Assembly (NCBI GenBank): GCA_937973965.1 | Contig: CALJJQ010000003.1 | Span: 1-43,675, forward strand | Source: an uncultured Calothrix sp. | GTDB lineage: Bacteria > Cyanobacteriota > Cyanobacteriia > Cyanobacteriales > Nostocaceae | DNA: 43,675 bases | Direction: 5' to 3' | Shown: positions 18,466-27,663 of the stretch, piece after piece | Position numbering within the stretch: the first letter of the stretch is position 1 | Layout of the letters: each line of letters starts with the position of its first letter | Program-made: the position numbers and the translations under genes | The notes under the pieces: generated by a model | Databases searched by the model: none | Seen by the model: only the letters and a program-made list of their open reading frames with translations | What the model was told of the DNA's origin: nothing

Positions 18466-20354
18466 ACGTCGTGCAGTTAGAAAAAAAATTAGCAAAACAA
18501 GATATTTTAATTATTGATGATACTCCAGACAACTTGCGGATTTTGTCGTCTATTTTAATTCGTGAAGGCTACAATGTCCGCAAAGCATTAAATTGGCAAA
18601 TGGCATCAACAGCCTGTGAAGTGCTAAAACCAGATTTAATTATTCTGGATATTATGATGCCAGAAGTAGACGGGTACGAAGTTTGCCGACGCTTCAAAAG
18701 TAATAGGGAAACCGCAGATATTCCGATTATCTTTATCAGCGCTTTAGATGACGTTTTTGATAAAGTTCGCGCCTTTCAAGCAGGGGGGGTTGATTATATT
18801 ATTAAACCCTTTGAATTTCAAGAAGTAATTATTAGGGTGAAAAATCAATTAGCACTACGTAATGCTAATTTACAAATCTGCCAACTTAACCAAGAACTAG
18901 AGCAACGGGTACGTTTGCGAACACAGGAATTAGAAACAGCTATGCACAACTTGCAACTGGAAATTAATTCCCGCAAACAACTACAAGATAAACTACTTAA
19001 CATTGCTTTACATGATGCCTTAACAGGTTTACCCAACCGAGTCCTATTTTTGAAACATATTGAACAAGCTCTGACTCAAGCTCGAACAGATAATCACTAT
19101 CAATTTGCCGTTTTATTTTTAGATTGCGATCGCTTTAAAATAATAAACGATTCCCTGGGTCACTTTATCGGAGACGAATTATTAATCGCCATTTCCAAAC
19201 GCATCAAATCAGTTTTGAGTCCCTTTGATATTTTGTCCCGATTTAGTGGAGATGAATTTGCCATCTTCCTCGGTAATATTACCAGTATTGACATGGCAAT
19301 CGATGTTGCGGAACGCATCCTCCACCAACTGACCCTACCCTTCCACATCAATCATAATGAGATATTCATGAACGCAAGCATCGGGATTAACTTTGCTCGT
19401 CCAGAATACTATCAAAAACCCGAATACCTACTGCGAGATGCAGATACAGCTATGTATAGAGCTAAAGCAATGGGTCGCGCTCGTTACCATGTATTTGACC
19501 CAATAATGCACGAAGAAGCTCTGCAACTGTTACAGTTGGAAAGCGACCTCCACCGAGCCTTAGAACGTCAAGAAATCCAGGTACATTACCAACCGATTAT
19601 CGCCACAGCTACAGGTCAGTTGGTGGGGTTTGAAGCTTTAGCGAGATGGCAACATCCCACCAAGGGATTAATTATGCCCACCGATTTTATCCCCGCAGCC
19701 GAAGAAATGGGATTAATTTATCCAATTAACCTGTGGATTTTAGAAACAGCCTGTCGCGACTGGAAAAATTGGCAGAAAATGCAGCCAGAATATGCAGATA
19801 TCAGCATCAGTGTCAATCTCTCTCCCCGTACCTTTACCCACTCGAATATAGTTAAAATTATTAGCAAGATTATATGTACAACCGGAGTTAACCCCAAATG
19901 TTTAGAACTGGAAATTACCGAAAATGTTTTGATGAAGAATTGCGAAGTGGTTAAGGAAATGATTGATCAACTTAAACAGCACGGTTTGAAGATAGTCATC
20001 GATGATTTTGGTACAGGATACTCATCTTTGAGTTATCTCCATGATTTTCCCCTAGATGCCTTAAAAATTGATAAATCCTTTGTTAGTCGGATGCACGAAA
20101 ACCCAAAAAATATGGGATTTGTCCCGGCCATGATTGGGATAGCCCATTCAATGGGAATGTACGCGGTCGCTGAAGGAGTGGAAACCCAGCAGCAGCTAGA
20201 ACAACTACGTAACTTAAATTGCGATCGCGTCCAAGGATTTTTGTTTGCTCCTGCTTTAAAACCAGAATCCGTACTGGAGTTTTTAGCTAACCATCAACAA
20301 GTCCACCAGAAAACCAGCAAAAATCAAACTATTGTGGATTGTGGATTACTCTAA
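18462..20354 (+). CDS. Response regulator with GGDEF and EAL domains (c-di-GMP turnover)
   Basis: A 630-aa protein: REC (about residues 12-130, phospho-acceptor Asp63 in LDIMMP), coil, GGDEF (about 180-345) and EAL (about 365-610). The GGDEF signature reads SGDEF (262-266), and the upstream inhibitory-site position reads SPFD instead of RxxD, so cyclase activity and product inhibition may be weakened. The EAL domain is intact (EALARWQHP from 391, then ELEITEN and DDFGTGYSSL), arguing for phosphodiesterase output. It overlaps the histidine kinase by 4 bp, the natural phosphodonor. A Trp occupies a REC position (ALNWQMAS) where its neighbours have Gly. Confidence 0.94.
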   Translation: MNVVQLEKKLAKQDILIIDDTPDNLRILSSILIREGYNVRKALNWQMASTACEVLKPDLIILDIMMPEVDGYEVCRRFKSNRETADIPIIFISALDDVFDKVRAFQAGGVDYIIKPFEFQEVIIRVKNQLALRNANLQICQLNQELEQRVRLRTQELETAMHNLQLEINSRKQLQDKLLNIALHDALTGLPNRVLFLKHIEQALTQARTDNHYQFAVLFLDCDRFKIINDSLGHFIGDELLIAISKRIKSVLSPFDILSRFSGDEFAIFLGNITSIDMAIDVAERILHQLTLPFHINHNEIFMNASIGINFARPEYYQKPEYLLRDADTAMYRAKAMGRARYHVFDPIMHEEALQLLQLESDLHRALERQEIQVHYQPIIATATGQLVGFEALARWQHPTKGLIMPTDFIPAAEEMGLIYPINLWILETACRDWKNWQKMQPEYADISISVNLSPRTFTHSNIVKIISKIICTTGVNPKCLELEITENVLMKNCEVVKEMIDQLKQHGLKIVIDDFGTGYSSLSYLHDFPLDALKIDKSFVSRMHENPKNMGFVPAMIGIAHSMGMYAVAEGVETQQQLEQLRNLNCDRVQGFLFAPALKPESVLEFLANHQQVHQKTSKNQTIVDCGLL

Positions 20355-21024
20355 GCCCTAGTACATCGTACCCAGGGAGCAATAGTTACTTCTATTTATC
20401 CCCCATTACCTTTCCCAACCCACTTTTTGCCCAGATTAAATTATTTCAGTTTATCCCTGCTAGGGTGTACTCACAATATACTCGATAGAAGCCCTATTCT
20501 CATCTGAATCATCTCCGAAAACCGGAATGTTGAACACAAATGTTATTTTTTCCCTCAATTTGTAATCAATGTGCTACTGAAAACCTGATAACTCTTAGAG
20601 GGTGTGTAGAAAGTATCAATAAATACTTTCTGCTCATCTTTGGGAATACAGTAAAGAAAATCAAAAGATATAACGACATACTTATTCATATTTATCATTA
20701 TCGACCGTACAGACGCAACATGTTGCGTCTCTCCTCGGATTTAAATATATTTATAACTGGCTACATAACATGAAAAACCCTGGATTTTCAAACCTAATAT
20801 TGTGATTTTTACTCTTAATAGACAAGTAGCAATTATCTGAGGTAAAAAGCTTCAAAAATAATGTTGATTTACAATTAATAGAAACTCAAAAATTAGAAGT
20901 GAAACAGTTACCTTTTGACCAACACCACTAAAAGACCTTGACCACAATGCCGCAAGATGAATTTACACCCTCGATTTACCACCTTTTATCTACCAAATCT
21001 CCATAGTTTGATTCTTCCGCTCCA
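20355..21024. other. Gap within the signalling block
   Basis: I see no real gene in these 670 bp. A perfect 9-bp hairpin, AGAAAGTAT (20608-20616) and ATACTTTCT (20623-20631), loop CAATAA, and a perfect 20-nt palindrome AGACGCAACATGTTGCGTCT (20711-20730) are present. I looked for a c-di-GMP (GEMM-type) riboswitch ahead of the GGDEF gene and saw no recognisable core. The rest is AT-rich. Confidence 0.55.
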
Positions 21025-22128
21025 ATGAACATTTACAATCCCATATTTGTCAACCAAAAATCAGAATCAGCCAATATTCTCATCGTCGATGACCAACTAG
21101 ATAACCTCAAAGTTCTATCAAATATATTAGAAAGCGAAGGTTATCAGGTGCGTAAAGCCTTAAACGGTAAAATTGCCTTAAAAACCTGTCAAGCAGTACG
21201 ACCGGACTTAATTTTACTTGATATTAACATGCCGGAAATCGATGGATATGAAGTTTGTCGCCTACTCAAACTGAATCAACAAACCCAAGATATTCCGATT
21301 ATTTTTATTAGTGTTCTCGATGAAGCCATAGATAAAGTTAAAGCAATTAAAATTGGTGGTGCCGATTATATTAGTAAACCATTTCAGTTTGATGAAGTAA
21401 TTGCCCGTGTTCAAAACCAATTAACAACTCAAAAATTACGATTAAAATTAGAAGCAACCAACGCCAAACTAAGGCAGCAAAATGAAAATCTACGCGCGGA
21501 AATCGAAAAACGCCGTCAAGCAGAATTAGCCCTTCAACAAGCGAATCAAACCCTACAGGAATTAGTTTGGTTAGATGGTTTAACCGAAATTGCCAACCGT
21601 CGTTATTTTGATGATTACCTACAACGGGAATGGCAACGTTCTGCCAGGGAAAAAACCAGCCTTTCGTTACTTTTGTGTGATATAGACTATTTTAAGGCAT
21701 ATAATGACACCTATGGACATTTAGCTGGAGATACATGTTTAAAACAAGTTGCCAAAACCGCTAAAAACACAATTCGTCGTCCAGCAGATTTAGTCGCACG
21801 CTATGGAGGAGAAGAATTTGCCGTTATCCTTCCCAATACAGATATTCAGGGTGCAATTTATGTCGGAGAAAAGTTAAGGAAGCAAATCGAAAATCTGAGA
21901 ATACCCCATTCTGGTTCTGCTGTTGCTCCCTATATTACCTTGAGTATTGGAGTTGCAGCTGATATTCCCAGTCACCAAAGCTTACCAGAAACTCTGATTG
22001 CTAACAGCGATCAAGCTCTTTATATGGCTAAGAACAGTGGACGCAATCAAGTATATGTCTTTAGTGCAAGGATAGAAGATACAAAATACAGAATACAGGA
22101 TCCAGAATTCAACATACAGGAGAAATAG
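21025..22128 (+). CDS. PleD-like response regulator with GGDEF domain
   Basis: A 367-aa protein with REC (about residues 17-135, Asp66 in LDINMP, SKPF lysine present), a coiled coil (about 145-185) and a GGDEF domain (about 190-350). The active-site motif is GGEEF (261-265), a catalytically competent variant, and the inhibitory site RPAD (252-255) sits exactly five residues before it. This is therefore the likely diguanylate cyclase of the block, with feedback inhibition, opposing the EAL protein. It is soluble. The last 25 residues (ARIEDTKYRIQDPEFNIQ) look like translated repeat-type sequence and may be a recent C-terminal extension. Confidence 0.94.
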   Translation: MNIYNPIFVNQKSESANILIVDDQLDNLKVLSNILESEGYQVRKALNGKIALKTCQAVRPDLILLDINMPEIDGYEVCRLLKLNQQTQDIPIIFISVLDEAIDKVKAIKIGGADYISKPFQFDEVIARVQNQLTTQKLRLKLEATNAKLRQQNENLRAEIEKRRQAELALQQANQTLQELVWLDGLTEIANRRYFDDYLQREWQRSAREKTSLSLLLCDIDYFKAYNDTYGHLAGDTCLKQVAKTAKNTIRRPADLVARYGGEEFAVILPNTDIQGAIYVGEKLRKQIENLRIPHSGSAVAPYITLSIGVAADIPSHQSLPETLIANSDQALYMAKNSGRNQVYVFSARIEDTKYRIQDPEFNIQEK

Positions 22129-22384
22129 TTATTAATTTTATTTGATTTTGATGATTTTGATTGAGGTTTACTTATTGCCTATTTTAGGGAATTGTCAAAA
22201 ATAAAATGAGTTACTTTCTATCCCCTATCTCATGATTAAAAACCTGAATATTTGGGATAATAACTGAGATAACAGCAATCAAAAAATCAATTGATATACT
22301 GGAAATATTGAAATTTTTCATTAAAGATTAAATATGCATACTGGCCAATAAATCAACCTCTTGAACATTTATTTTCCTCAAAAA
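22129..22384. other. Short AT-rich spacer
   Basis: AT-rich sequence with no ORF. The stretch TTGAACATTTATTTTCC (22361-22377) resembles the start of the preceding gene (ATGAACATTTACAATCCC at 21025), suggesting the two REC genes share a duplicated 5' end. Here the ATG has become TTG. Confidence 0.4.
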
Positions 22385-23743
22385 ATGAATTTTGTAATCG
22401 AGCAGTCAAATACCCAACGCACGGGGAATATTTTAGTCGTTGATGACACTCCTGATAATCTGCGTCTACTTGCAGCCATGTTAGCGACCCAGGGTTATGA
22501 AGTTCGCAAAGCCTTGAGCGGAAAAATGGCGATAACAGCCTGTCAAATGTTATTACCGGATGTAATTTTACTTGATATTAACATGCCGGATATGGATGGT
22601 TATCAGGTGTGTCAATGCTTAAAAGAAAATTCTGCCACTGCAAATATTCCGGTGATTTTTATTAGTGCGCTAGATGATATTCTCGATAAAGTTAAAGCCT
22701 TCGATGTCGGTGGAGTTGATTATATTACCAAACCATTTAATAGTACGGAAGTAATTTTAAGAATTGAAAATCAGTTAAATTTACGCAAATTACAATTACA
22801 ATTACAACAAAAAAATCATTTGTTAGAGCAGGCATTAAGTGATTTAAAATCCGCCCAAATTCAACAAATTCAAAATGAAAAAATGATAGCATTGGGCAAA
22901 CTGGTAGGTGGAATTGCCCACGAAATTAATAACCCCATCAGTTCAATTTACGGCAACCTAGAATATTTAGAACAGTATCATCAAGATATTATAGATTTAA
23001 TTAATATATATCAACAAGAATATCCAGAGGTCAGTCCCAGAATTCAAGCATATACAGAAATAAAAGATATTAATTTTATGCTGGAAGATTTAAATAGTAT
23101 TCTAGCAGAAATGTATCGAGGTTCTAACCGAATTCGTTCGATAGTTTTAGCACTGCAAAACTTTGCTCGTCAGGATGAAGCCAAGTTAAAAAAAGTTGAT
23201 ATTCATGAAGGTATCGAAAGCACCTTGCTCATCCTCGAAAATCGTCTCCAAACATCAATCAACCGACCGAAAATAGAAATCATCCGCAACTATGGAAAAT
23301 TATTACCTGTTGATTGCTATGTCAGCGAACTCAACCAGGTTTTTATGCACCTAATTGATAATGCCATTGATGCGATCGCTGGGGAATTCAACCAATCCAA
23401 ATCCCATCCCCAGACAACATCTTCCCTGGGAACAACACCCATGATCCACATCTCTACCCAGATGAACAAAGAGAATCGAGTCGCGATCGCAATTACAGAT
23501 AATGGTCCAGGGATTCCCCCAGAAACCCTACCACACATCTTCGACCCTTTCTTTACCACCAAAGATGTTAACAAAGGACGGGGACTAGGATTGGCCATTA
23601 GCTACCAAATTATCACCCAAAAGCACCACGGCACAATCACCTGTGATTCCTTACCCGGAAAAGGTACTAAATTTACCCTGGAAATACCAATTACCCAAAC
23701 ACCGATTTCCCCTGGAGATGTCAACCACCCTAATCCCGACTAG
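22385..23743 (+). CDS. REC-histidine kinase hybrid
   Basis: A 452-aa soluble protein: REC (about residues 10-130, Asp64 in LDINMP), coil, HisKA-type dimerisation domain with His179 in GGIAHEINNPISS, and HATPase_c (NAIDAIAG, DNGPGIPP, FDPFFTTK, GRGLGLAIS). REC-first kinases of this type typically receive a phosphate and then signal through their own kinase domain. The ATG at 22385 is preferred over an in-frame TTG at 22361. The three REC domains of this block are alike (DDTPDNL or DDQLDNL, VRKAL, VCRxLK), pointing to local duplication. Its last 14 bp overlap the convergent small membrane protein gene. Confidence 0.92.
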   Translation: MNFVIEQSNTQRTGNILVVDDTPDNLRLLAAMLATQGYEVRKALSGKMAITACQMLLPDVILLDINMPDMDGYQVCQCLKENSATANIPVIFISALDDILDKVKAFDVGGVDYITKPFNSTEVILRIENQLNLRKLQLQLQQKNHLLEQALSDLKSAQIQQIQNEKMIALGKLVGGIAHEINNPISSIYGNLEYLEQYHQDIIDLINIYQQEYPEVSPRIQAYTEIKDINFMLEDLNSILAEMYRGSNRIRSIVLALQNFARQDEAKLKKVDIHEGIESTLLILENRLQTSINRPKIEIIRNYGKLLPVDCYVSELNQVFMHLIDNAIDAIAGEFNQSKSHPQTTSSLGTTPMIHISTQMNKENRVAIAITDNGPGIPPETLPHIFDPFFTTKDVNKGRGLGLAISYQIITQKHHGTITCDSLPGKGTKFTLEIPITQTPISPGDVNHPNPD

Positions 23744-24032
23744 GAGGCTTTTTTTTCGACATACTTAACATCGGCAAACTTGAATTTGAGGATTGGGGAG
23801 GTAAATAGCGCTGTACCACCACCTCTTCTTCGATGGGATGATTTTGTTGTTGACTTCGCCACCATCGCACTGCCAAACTAATACCAGCAGTACCTAAACC
23901 AAACCAAAACAAAGACCAACTATCATCAAATCCACCAATTAGAGCATCAACCACCCCAATGGTGACTAAAAAGCTGACCACGGGTTCACGACGATAGGCT
24001 GATTTTAAAAGATAAGGTAAAACAGCATTCAT
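23730..24032 (-). CDS. Small membrane protein of unknown function
   Basis: A 100-aa protein with two hydrophobic stretches (about residues 18-34 and 40-56, SLFWFGLGTAGISLAVRWW), then a polar tail rich in Gln, Ser, Pro and Lys. It is probably an inner- or thylakoid-membrane protein with a cytoplasmic tail. The 3' end overlaps the REC-kinase gene by 14 bp on the opposite strand. I do not recognise the family. Supporting evidence is the plausible membrane topology and a clean ATG start; a chance ORF cannot be fully excluded. Confidence 0.65.
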   Translation of the reverse strand: MNAVLPYLLKSAYRREPVVSFLVTIGVVDALIGGFDDSWSLFWFGLGTAGISLAVRWWRSQQQNHPIEEEVVVQRYLPPQSSNSSLPMLSMSKKKPPSRD

Positions 24033-24685
24033 AATAGGCTTTTTTCGTAAATGGTTGGTAATGGACTTGTAAGCAGTTAGTATAAGCTACACTTTGCACA
24101 CTGATATATTTTCTTTTTTTGTTGAGAGTTGACAGGTGACTTTTGACCTTCAAAAATTAACCATCTCAACAAAAAGCTCACTGATTGACCGTGTAAAGTA
24201 CAATTGATGATACCTCATATACACTCGGCTTTCCGCAATAAATTACGATGTTAAGCCTTTTCTTTACAATTATAATTTTTTTCCTCCCGAAGTGAAGCTG
24301 TGGGAGGATACACTATACAGGAGACAGGGGAGTTTAAACAAAAATGAGAAATTTACCTTTTAAATCAACCATTCCCGTTAGTTATCGTCTCATAGTCTAG
24401 ATTTCTTCCCCTAATTACAGCAAATTGCAGGTAAATTACATTTTAAAGGCTTGTGAGAAAGGTTTTTACGACTGTATCCTGTATCCTTAAATTCTGCACT
24501 TCAAGCAGTCTATCCTATCTTTATCTTTGAGAGGTCGGGATAATGGGAGCATCCCTAGGCAATAAGTTGAATTTTGATTACAATCATCAAGATTACGGAT
24601 ATCTATCCTCAAAAACCAACTTCTGGAATAACCGGTTTTTTTGCTACTCCCCCAGAGACGACCCACTTCCAATTCCGCGCTATTT
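24033..24685. other. Gap without recognised features
   Basis: These 653 bp are mostly AT-rich. An ORF on the minus strand overlapping the radical SAM 3' end looks like chance. A half-copy of the AGAGACGACCC repeat lies near 24653. The start side near 24060 probably carries the small membrane protein's promoter. Nothing else stands out. Confidence 0.5.
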
Positions 24686-26290
24686 CTAGACGCTGAGTAA
24701 TTCCTTGCTCTTTCTTGTTTCAAGGGGTGCAGTTAGAGCAGTTTCTAAATCTGCACACCCCAACCTTTGTTCGAGAATATTCATGACTTCTCGACCAAAA
24801 TCATTGGGGTTTTGCTTCCACGCTTGTAAACAAACTTCGCCAAAGAACGAACCTAATGGTTCCGGATTCCAGAGCAATTTTTTTGCTGTCCAAGGCATTA
24901 AACTCATCGGATTATAGCCAGGTTTGAGGATATTTTGTTGAAAAGCGTATTCTTCCAAATGGGTGTGGGGTTGTAAACCAATAAAGAAAATTGCTGGTTC
25001 AACTTTATCTGCACCAAAAATTCGCTCTAGTTCACGGTGGTAAGCAATTGTTTGCCGAATCGTCTCAAAGGTTTCGTCGATGACATTAAAGGAATAATTC
25101 ACAGAAACCAAATCATGAAAACCAGAAGCTTTTAAATCCCGACAGTTTTGCAGAACGGTACGCAAATTGTAACCCATGCGCATTTTTCGCACCAATTCTT
25201 GGGAACCGCTAGTAATGCCAATTTCAAAATAATTCATTCCCGTTTTCACCATTAAATCACATAATTCGGGAGTTAAATTATCAGCACGAATATAGGCAGC
25301 CCAATTAATATCCGTCATTCCAGAATCCACGATTTTCTGCAATAATTCTATCGCGTCGTCAATAAATTTACGTGCCGGAATAAATTGAGCATCTGTAAAC
25401 CAAAAATTCCGAATTCCCCGTTGATAAAGTTGACGCATTTCTGCCACGACTTCATCTGCGGGATTAATTCGCACCTGTTTCCCTTCCACAACTGTATACA
25501 CACAATAACAGCAATTGTGGGGACAACCGCGTTTAGTTTGCACACCGATATAAAAATCCCCATCCTGGAAATAATAATTAAATTCTGGCCAAATCTCCTC
25601 AATATAATCGTAGTTACAAGCGGTTTTTTCTAAAGGGGTAGGTTGTTCATGAATCAAACGGGGACGGGGTTGACTTTCACCGACAATATAACAACGTTCA
25701 TCCCGAAAATCCTGTCCATTAAGGTATTTTGTTAGTAAAGTTTCTCCTTCCCCAATGGAAATTATAGTTCCAGTGGGCAGACTCTTACCTAATTGCTCAT
25801 AGAATACACTAACTGCACCTCCACCAACAATTACCTGTGCTTGTTGATGATACCTTTGAGCGCGTTTGAGTCCCCGTTTAATTAAACCTAAATTCCGCCA
25901 CAATTCCACATAGTAGGCAATAAATATCTTTAACCCACCAATGGCACCACGTAACTTAATGAAAGGGTTTTTTGCATAATAAACTTCAAAGGCATTTTGC
26001 AGGGGATTTCCCCCTCTTCCTCCCACGGGAGCGTAAATTTGAATGTCTCGCCAAGAGTATACTAGCAAGGTGGGTTGAAATTCATCAATACATTTATCTA
26101 GTGCCGATTTATAATCAAGCGGTGGTACAGTTCCCAAGTCAAAAATACGCTGTTTTATACGGGGAAATAACTTATGAACATGGTCACTAAGATAAACAAC
26201 TCCGATGGGAAATATGGGATTGCACGGTAGTCTTACGTAGAGTATGCGATTTTCCATTTGGTTGTTCATTATGGGTTTTTGGGTTTCCAT
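24686..26290 (-). CDS. B12-binding-type radical SAM protein
   Basis: The 534-aa protein has an N-terminal cobalamin-binding-like Rossmann region (about residues 15-200, with VIVGGGAVS and SIGEGE) and a radical SAM core. The [4Fe-4S] motif is C256-x3-C260-x2-C263 (GCPHNCCYC), followed by FWFTDAQF and YFEIGITSGSQELVRKMRMGY, typical of this class. I recall close cyanobacterial homologues being annotated as a photosystem II high-light acclimation radical SAM protein; that is memory, not proof. The substrate is unknown. Met12 (MENRILYVRLPC) may be the true start, as the first residues are polar and unlike the fold. The gene stands alone on its strand. Confidence 0.88.
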   Translation of the reverse strand: METQKPIMNNQMENRILYVRLPCNPIFPIGVVYLSDHVHKLFPRIKQRIFDLGTVPPLDYKSALDKCIDEFQPTLLVYSWRDIQIYAPVGGRGGNPLQNAFEVYYAKNPFIKLRGAIGGLKIFIAYYVELWRNLGLIKRGLKRAQRYHQQAQVIVGGGAVSVFYEQLGKSLPTGTIISIGEGETLLTKYLNGQDFRDERCYIVGESQPRPRLIHEQPTPLEKTACNYDYIEEIWPEFNYYFQDGDFYIGVQTKRGCPHNCCYCVYTVVEGKQVRINPADEVVAEMRQLYQRGIRNFWFTDAQFIPARKFIDDAIELLQKIVDSGMTDINWAAYIRADNLTPELCDLMVKTGMNYFEIGITSGSQELVRKMRMGYNLRTVLQNCRDLKASGFHDLVSVNYSFNVIDETFETIRQTIAYHRELERIFGADKVEPAIFFIGLQPHTHLEEYAFQQNILKPGYNPMSLMPWTAKKLLWNPEPLGSFFGEVCLQAWKQNPNDFGREVMNILEQRLGCADLETALTAPLETRKSKELLSV

Positions 26291-26736
26291 TTTGCTATTT
26301 TCGCAGGTAATATTTGCTGATAATAATTATGATGATTCCCGCAGAAAGTAAGCTGGGGTAATTCGTCTTCAGTTGGTGCTTGAAATTAATTTAATTTCTT
26401 GGCGACTCAACTGAACTAATGGGATTGAAGATAATTGCGTTTCTCTATTTTCAAAATAGAGAAAAATGAATAAATCAGGGAAAGGGGTAATTTCTGGTTG
26501 CAGAAGTCATCCCCTATCAAAATCCTAAATCATTTCTGCCGAAAGTAGGAGTTAGGAGACAGAATACAGGAAACAGAAATTTCAGATACCTGATGGCTAA
26601 TTGCTCCCATCTCCATAGTTTTGTCTATGGATGTCAGTCGGATTGTTTACCTGACTTGCAGGGGTTTTTGTCAAAATAGCTAATAGAATGTTTACAAATA
26701 TCTCTGAAACAGCAAGCAAAGTTAGGTCTAAACCAG
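26291..26736. promoter_or_regulatory. Divergent promoter gap with a 12-bp AT-rich palindrome
   Basis: The gap separates the radical SAM gene and the rhodanese gene, which diverge, so it must hold both promoters. A near-perfect palindrome, TTTCTCTATTTT (26440-26451) and AAAATAGAGAAA (26453-26464), centres on C26452, 150 bp upstream of the radical SAM ATG. It could be an operator or a cruciform site. No GC-rich terminator is seen. Confidence 0.45.
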
Positions 26737-27102
26737 ATGAGTGATAGATTCCCAGGTCAACAACTAGCTCAAATTTCCGTACAGGAACTGGCTGAACGTT
26801 TGCAAGAGAATAGTACTCAATCTCAATTGCAACTGATTGATGTTCGAGAACCAGATGAAATTGCGATCGCTCGGATTGAGGGATTTACCAATCTGCCTTT
26901 GAGTGATTTTGCTAATTGGTCTGATTCGATCCATTCCCGGTTTGACCCTGATGCGGAAACCTTGGTTCTCTGTCACCACGGTATCCGTTCGGCTCAAATG
27001 TGTCAGTGGCTAATTTCCCAAGGTTTTACCAATGTTAAGAATATCTCCGGGGGTATTGCTGCCTATTCTTTGAGGGTTGATCCTAACATTCCCCAATATT
27101 AG
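26737..27102 (+). CDS. Rhodanese-domain sulfurtransferase
   Basis: A single-domain, 121-aa rhodanese-like protein. Rhodaneses transfer sulfane sulfur or act as persulfide carriers. LIDVREPDEIAIARIEG (about residues 33-49) is the CH2A motif and the active-site loop CHHGIRS starts at Cys79. The closing NISGGIAAYSLRVDP is typical. There is no signal peptide, so it is cytosolic. It stands 560 bp upstream of hrcA, too far to be sure of cotranscription. The acceptor is unknown. Confidence 0.93.
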   Translation: MSDRFPGQQLAQISVQELAERLQENSTQSQLQLIDVREPDEIAIARIEGFTNLPLSDFANWSDSIHSRFDPDAETLVLCHHGIRSAQMCQWLISQGFTNVKNISGGIAAYSLRVDPNIPQY

Positions 27103-27663
27103 ACGATTATTTTCACAAATCCAATTAAATATCATCAGTAACGGCAATAAAATTCAGTGACTTAAGATACGGCAATGCTTGCGTATCTATGGGAAAATTA
27201 GGGATAGAAAACGGTAAAATCCTCATTCCCACCCGTTTTGGTATCAGTAATACTATACGGATTACTCGCTGGATGCAGAGGGAGTAGGGAGTAGGAATGG
27301 TTATTTACATGGTTTAGTTGTGTTCCAACGACATGGGGGACTCCCTTGGAAATAGGGAGTAGTAGAGTAGGAAAGACAAGAGTGTGGTGATGGGAAAACC
27401 ACCTGCATTCGGTTCAGGTGTAAGCATTACAACATATAGTCTACTCCCGACTCTCCTATTTCCTACTCCCTGTAAGCTTTAGGGATTTATGAGGGATTCA
27501 GGTATGGGTTTTTGTAACTTTATTTGTAACTTTTGCCGATAATCGCCAATAATTTGCTATGTTTCCTTACTAATATTAATCTTTTATTAAGATTTAGTCT
27601 GTCATTAAAACAATTAATTTTTTAAACTTTAATTAAGATTTGCCTGTGGTAAACCAATTTAAC
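27103..27663. repeat. Repeat-rich gap before hrcA
   Basis: No gene. STRR heptamers occur at about 27276-27297, 27351-27372 and 27438-27470. A plus-strand copy of the GGGAAAACCAC dispersed repeat lies at 27392-27438, and the STRR-linked TTTAGGGATTTATGAG repeat at about 27470-27505. The final 120 bp before hrcA are AT-rich, with no CIRCE element (TTAGCACTC-N9-GAGTGCTAA) visible. Confidence 0.6.

Noticed and set aside
20540-20773. 77-aa ORF in the signalling gap
   Set aside because: It runs through a palindromic repeat (20711-20730) and has no fold-like pattern.
20355-21024. c-di-GMP riboswitch before the GGDEF gene
   Set aside because: No recognisable GEMM-type core sequences were found.
22361-22384. 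TTG start of the REC-kinase
   Set aside because: ATG at 22385 in the same frame leaves the whole REC domain intact.
24487-24723. 78-aa minus-strand ORF after the radical SAM gene
   Set aside because: It overlaps the radical SAM 3' end out of frame, and its composition shows no domain-like pattern.
27103-27663. CIRCE operator near hrcA
   Set aside because: No TTAGCACTC or GAGTGCTAA half-sites are visible, so autoregulation cannot be claimed.
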